From: an uncultured Muribaculaceae bacterium
Lineage (GTDB): Bacteria > Bacteroidota > Bacteroidia > Bacteroidales > Muribaculaceae
Assembly (NCBI GenBank): GCA_910587075.1
Contig: CAJUKE010000002.1
Location: forward strand, 1-64,000
Reading direction: 5' to 3'
DNA: 64,000 bases
Shown here: positions 61,262 to 64,000 of the stretch, one piece after another
Layout: each line of letters starts with the position of its first letter
How positions within the stretch are numbered: position 1 is the stretch's first letter
Notes under the pieces: generated by a model
Database searches by the model: none
What the model was told of the DNA's origin: nothing
Seen by the model: the letters and a program-made list of their open reading frames with translations, nothing else
Translations under genes and position numbers: made by a program

Positions 61262-62505
61262 AGGACGTAACCCGCTTCACGCTCCCCAACGGCCTCCGCG
61301 TGGCGCACCACTATAACCGCGGCGCCGCGATGGGGATGGTCGACGTGCTCTACGACGTCGGCTCCCGCGATGAGCACCCCGACCGTACCGGCATGGCCCA
61401 CCTGTTCGAGCATCTGATGTTCGGCGGATCGGTCAACATAGCCGATTTCGACGGGGAGCTGCAAAAGGCCGGGGGTATGTCGAACGCGTGGACGTCGAAC
61501 GACTTCACGAATTTCTACGACATAGTGCCCTCGCGGAATATCGAGACGGCGCTGTGGCTCGAAAGCGACCGCATGCTGTCGCTCTCCTTCTCCGACAAGG
61601 CGCTGGAAGTGCAGCGCTCCGTAGTGGTGGAGGAGTTCAAGCAGGCGTGCCTCAACCGCCCCTACGGCGATATGGAACACCACCTCAAGGGGTTGTGCTA
61701 CAAGGTCCACCCCTACCGCTACCCGGTGATAGGGAAGGAGTTCAGCCATATCGAGGGGGTGACCCAGGATGATGTCAGAGCCTGGTTCGCCGCCCATTAC
61801 GCTCCAGACAACGCTGTGCTGGCCGCCTCGTGCGACGTCGAGCCCGGGCGTTTCAGGCAGATGGTGGAGCGGTGGTTCGGCGACATCCCCTCGCGGAATA
61901 TACCCGCCCGCTCGCTCCCCGCGGAGCCGCTCCCCGAGGGGCCGCGGGTGAAGGAGGTATCGGGCGACGTGCCGCAGACCTGGCTCACCATAGCCTATCC
62001 GATGGCGCGCTACGGGGTTCCGGCCTACTACGCGGCCGACCTGGTGAGCGACGTGCTTTCCAACGGGCGCTCGTCGCGCTTCTACCGCGCCCTGCTCGCC
62101 CCGGGCAAGCTCTTCTCGGACCTCGACTGCTGCATTTCGGGCTCGGAGGATCCGGGGCTGATGCTCGTTAGCGCCCGCCTGCTCGGCAACGGGCCGGAGG
62201 CCGAACGCGAGGCCCGGGAGGCTATCGACGGCGAAATCAACCGCCTGATCGAGGGCGGGGTGGGGGAGAGCGAGCTTCGCCGCTGCCTCAACCGCCTGGA
62301 GAGCTCGCGCACGTTTGATATGCTCGGGCTTATGAACAGGGTGCAGGCGCTCGCGCTGGCCGAGTACCACGGCGAGGACCCCGCGACCTCGTTCGAGGAG
62401 AACTACCTCCCGGTAAGCGCGGAGGATGTGAGGCACACGGCCGAGGAGATTTTCGACCCCTCCAGGGCCATGACGCTCATTTACCGCCCCTCGAAACCCG
62501 CCTGA
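61258..62505 (+). CDS. M16 family zinc metallopeptidase
   Basis: Insulinase-type peptidase of 415 residues. The inverted zinc motif HLFEH is at 48-52; VVVEEFKQ further on supplies the third ligand region. The C-terminal half is the inactive-type M16 repeat (about 165-345). No signal peptide is seen, since the GTG start gives MKDVTRFTLPNGLRVAHHYN, the normal M16 beginning. The length fits single-unit members that work as dimers. It is translationally coupled to the cyclophilin gene by a GTGA overlap. Confidence 0.92.
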   Translation: MKDVTRFTLPNGLRVAHHYNRGAAMGMVDVLYDVGSRDEHPDRTGMAHLFEHLMFGGSVNIADFDGELQKAGGMSNAWTSNDFTNFYDIVPSRNIETALWLESDRMLSLSFSDKALEVQRSVVVEEFKQACLNRPYGDMEHHLKGLCYKVHPYRYPVIGKEFSHIEGVTQDDVRAWFAAHYAPDNAVLAASCDVEPGRFRQMVERWFGDIPSRNIPARSLPAEPLPEGPRVKEVSGDVPQTWLTIAYPMARYGVPAYYAADLVSDVLSNGRSSRFYRALLAPGKLFSDLDCCISGSEDPGLMLVSARLLGNGPEAEREAREAIDGEINRLIEGGVGESELRRCLNRLESSRTFDMLGLMNRVQALALAEYHGEDPATSFEENYLPVSAEDVRHTAEEIFDPSRAMTLIYRPSKPA

Positions 62506-62559
62506 ACCGCAGCGGGCTTCATCCAACCAAATGATTAACAGCTTCAAAACCATACCGCA

Positions 62560-63168
62560 ATGACATTTTCACAGAACTGCAACGAGATTTTCGACCGCGC
62601 CACGGCCGACTATCATGTGACCGACTCCATCGACGCTCCCGCCCCCGCCCCCTACGGCTCGGAGGGTATCGAGGCCACGCTCTACGGCAAGAACTGGATC
62701 GACGTGTGCCAGTGGCATATGGAGGACCTTATCCGCGACCCGCAGATCGAGCCGGTTGAGGCAGTGAAACTCAAACGGATAATCGACAAGTCGAACCAGG
62801 ACCGCACCGACCTCGTCGAGGAGATCGACACCTACTTCCGCGAGAAGTACAAGGGGGTGACCCCGGCCGCCGACGCGACTATCAACACCGAGAGCCCCGC
62901 GTGGGCCATCGACCGCCTGTCGATTCTCGCCGTGAAGATCTACCATATGCGCCAGGAAGCCGAGCGCGCCGACGCCTCGGTCGAGCACCGCGCCCGCTGC
63001 GCCGCCAAGCTCGACGTGCTGCTCGAACAGCGCCGCGACCTTACCCAGGCCATCGATACGCTGCTCGACGACATAGCCGCCGGACGTAAGTACATGAAGG
63101 TGTACCGCCAGATGAAGATGTACAACGACGCCGACACCAACCCCGTGCTCTACGCCAAGAAGGCCTGA
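62560..63168 (+). CDS. DUF4254 domain protein
   Basis: Cytoplasmic protein of 202 residues, all helical, with the DUF4254 pattern (WHMEDLIRDPQIEPVEAVKLKRIIDKSNQDRTDLVEEID, SPAWAIDRLSILAVKIYHM, RCAAKLDVLLEQRRDL). In Bacteroidota this family is found beside glycosyltransferase 9 genes, as here. A role in lipopolysaccharide or surface glycan assembly is inferred from that context only. Confidence 0.88.
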   Translation: MTFSQNCNEIFDRATADYHVTDSIDAPAPAPYGSEGIEATLYGKNWIDVCQWHMEDLIRDPQIEPVEAVKLKRIIDKSNQDRTDLVEEIDTYFREKYKGVTPAADATINTESPAWAIDRLSILAVKIYHMRQEAERADASVEHRARCAAKLDVLLEQRRDLTQAIDTLLDDIAAGRKYMKVYRQMKMYNDADTNPVLYAKKA

Positions 63169-63232
63169 GAAACTGTTTAAATAGTTTCTGAACGCCGGAC
63201 GATTCCGGGCGGCTGAAACAGCATTGAACCAG

Positions 63233-64000
63233 ATGAAGAAAGAAGCTAACAACCCCCGCGGACTGCGGAGCGTGCTGGCAGCGCGCTTTTCGGCCCTTGG
63301 CGACGTCGCCATGACGGTGCCGGTGCTCTACAGCGCCTGCCGCTGCTATCCCGACGTGCGCTTTACATTCGTCACACGGAAGTCGATGACCTCGATTTTC
63401 GTGAACCCGCCGGCCAATCTGACCGTTGTCGGGGTCAACCTTGAGGACTACGCGGGGCTGGCCGGGCTGCGCCGACTTTTCGGCGAGCTTCGGCGCGAGT
63501 ATGGCTTCGACGCGTTCATCGACCTTCACGATGTGCTGCGCACCAAAATCCTCGGCCTCTTCTGCCGCCTGAAGGGTATCCCCGTGGCGGTGATCAACAA
63601 GGGGCGGAAGGGGAAGCGGGCCCTGACGCGGCGACGCGACAAGGTGCTCCTCCCGCTTATTTCGTCGCGGGCGCGCTACCGCCAGGCGTTCCACCGCGTG
63701 GGGCTCCCGGTCGAGAGCTGTTTCGACGGTCTGTTCGGCAGCGGCAAGGGTGACCCGGCTGATTTCGCCGCCGTTAGCGCTCCGAAGGGGGCGGGGGAAG
63801 CCTGGATAGGTATCGCCCCGTTCGCCAAGCACGAGGGTAAGATTTATCCCCCGGAGCTTATGGAGCAGGTGGTCGCCGAGCTGGCCGGGCGCCCCGGAGT
63901 GAAGCTCTTCCTCTTCGGGGGAGGGGCGAAGGAGGAGGCCGTGCTCTCGGCGTGGGCCGCGAAATACCCCGCCGCGGTGTCGCTCGCGGGTAAGCGGCTG
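63233..64000 (+). CDS. Glycosyltransferase family 9 (heptosyltransferase-like), N-terminal part
   Basis: First 256 codons, cut by the window edge. The start MKKEANNPRGLRSVLAARFSALGDVAMTVPVL has the GT9 N-terminal ARFSALGDV nucleotide-sugar fold motif. Later parts FIDLHDVLRTKILG and WIGIAPFAKHEGKIYP are typical of the ADP-heptose transferase family, with the lysine/histidine of the acceptor side. It would add a sugar to the inner core of lipopolysaccharide. It starts 64 bases after the DUF4254 gene. Confidence 0.9.
   Translation, partial: MKKEANNPRGLRSVLAARFSALGDVAMTVPVLYSACRCYPDVRFTFVTRKSMTSIFVNPPANLTVVGVNLEDYAGLAGLRRLFGELRREYGFDAFIDLHDVLRTKILGLFCRLKGIPVAVINKGRKGKRALTRRRDKVLLPLISSRARYRQAFHRVGLPVESCFDGLFGSGKGDPADFAAVSAPKGAGEAWIGIAPFAKHEGKIYPPELMEQVVAELAGRPGVKLFLFGGGAKEEAVLSAWAAKYPAAVSLAGKRL

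Overview
The window reads as chromosomal DNA of a GC-rich Bacteroidales gut bacterium, most likely of the Muribaculaceae (S24-7) type. The evidence is SusC/SusD pairs, the gliding/type IX secretion genes, type IX C-terminal sorting tails, DUF4831, DUF6089, DUF6242 and DUF4491 families, Bacteroidota promoters (TTTG, 19-21 bases, TAnnTTTG) and little sign of Shine-Dalgarno sequences. The genus is an inference. I see no rRNA, tRNA, CRISPR array, insertion sequence or prophage.

Layout. 1-0.2 kb: 5' part of acpP (minus). 0.6-7.9 kb: a sialic acid operon (plus) with an MFS transporter, N-acetylneuraminate lyase, AGE-type epimerase, a three-part esterase/esterase/Kelch mutarotase fusion, and a creatininase-family hydrolase. 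7.9-13.3 kb: truA, speA, a DUF4831 protein and the NAD(P)HX repair enzyme nnr (minus). 13.6-20.4 kb: outer-membrane biogenesis genes (minus): two OmpH/Skp chaperones, bamA, uppS, a DUF6089 protein and a DUF6242 lipoprotein. 20.8-24.5 kb: RNase G, a 29-residue ribosomal-type basic protein, HU, a queuosine-precursor transporter and a small lipoprotein (minus). 24.6-31.8 kb: type IX secretion genes porT, porP/sprF, gldK, gldL, gldM and gldN (plus), then an MsbA-like ABC exporter. 33.9-38.6 kb: a secreted protein with a sorting tail, a TPR protein and two DUF3108 paralogues. 38.9-55.5 kb: a polysaccharide utilization locus with a membrane-spanning propeller/LuxR regulator, SusC, SusD, a secreted putative glycan-binding protein, GH16, GH3, GH128 and a fibronectin-type protein; the enzymes point to beta-1,3-glucan. 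55.6-57.8 kb: a DUF4491 membrane protein and a lower-GC ATPase with a nuclease-like tail. 58-64 kb: DUF349 protein, small conserved protein, cyclophilin, M16 peptidase, DUF4254 protein and the start of a GT9 glycosyltransferase.

How it fits together. The type IX machine at 24.6-31.8 kb could export five proteins of this same window that end in a type A-like sorting tail. In the glucan locus the endo-acting enzymes (GH16, GH128) and two non-enzymatic proteins carry that tail, while the exo-acting GH3 does not. This suggests surface depolymerisation, SusC/D uptake and final GH3 hydrolysis in the periplasm. Two further patterns stand out. A helically phased set of TTGTAGRGG repeats lies just upstream of the susC promoter. 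A dispersed repeat, with a hairpin carrying tandem G-A mismatches and a GGAA loop, recurs four times in untranslated regions just downstream of genes.
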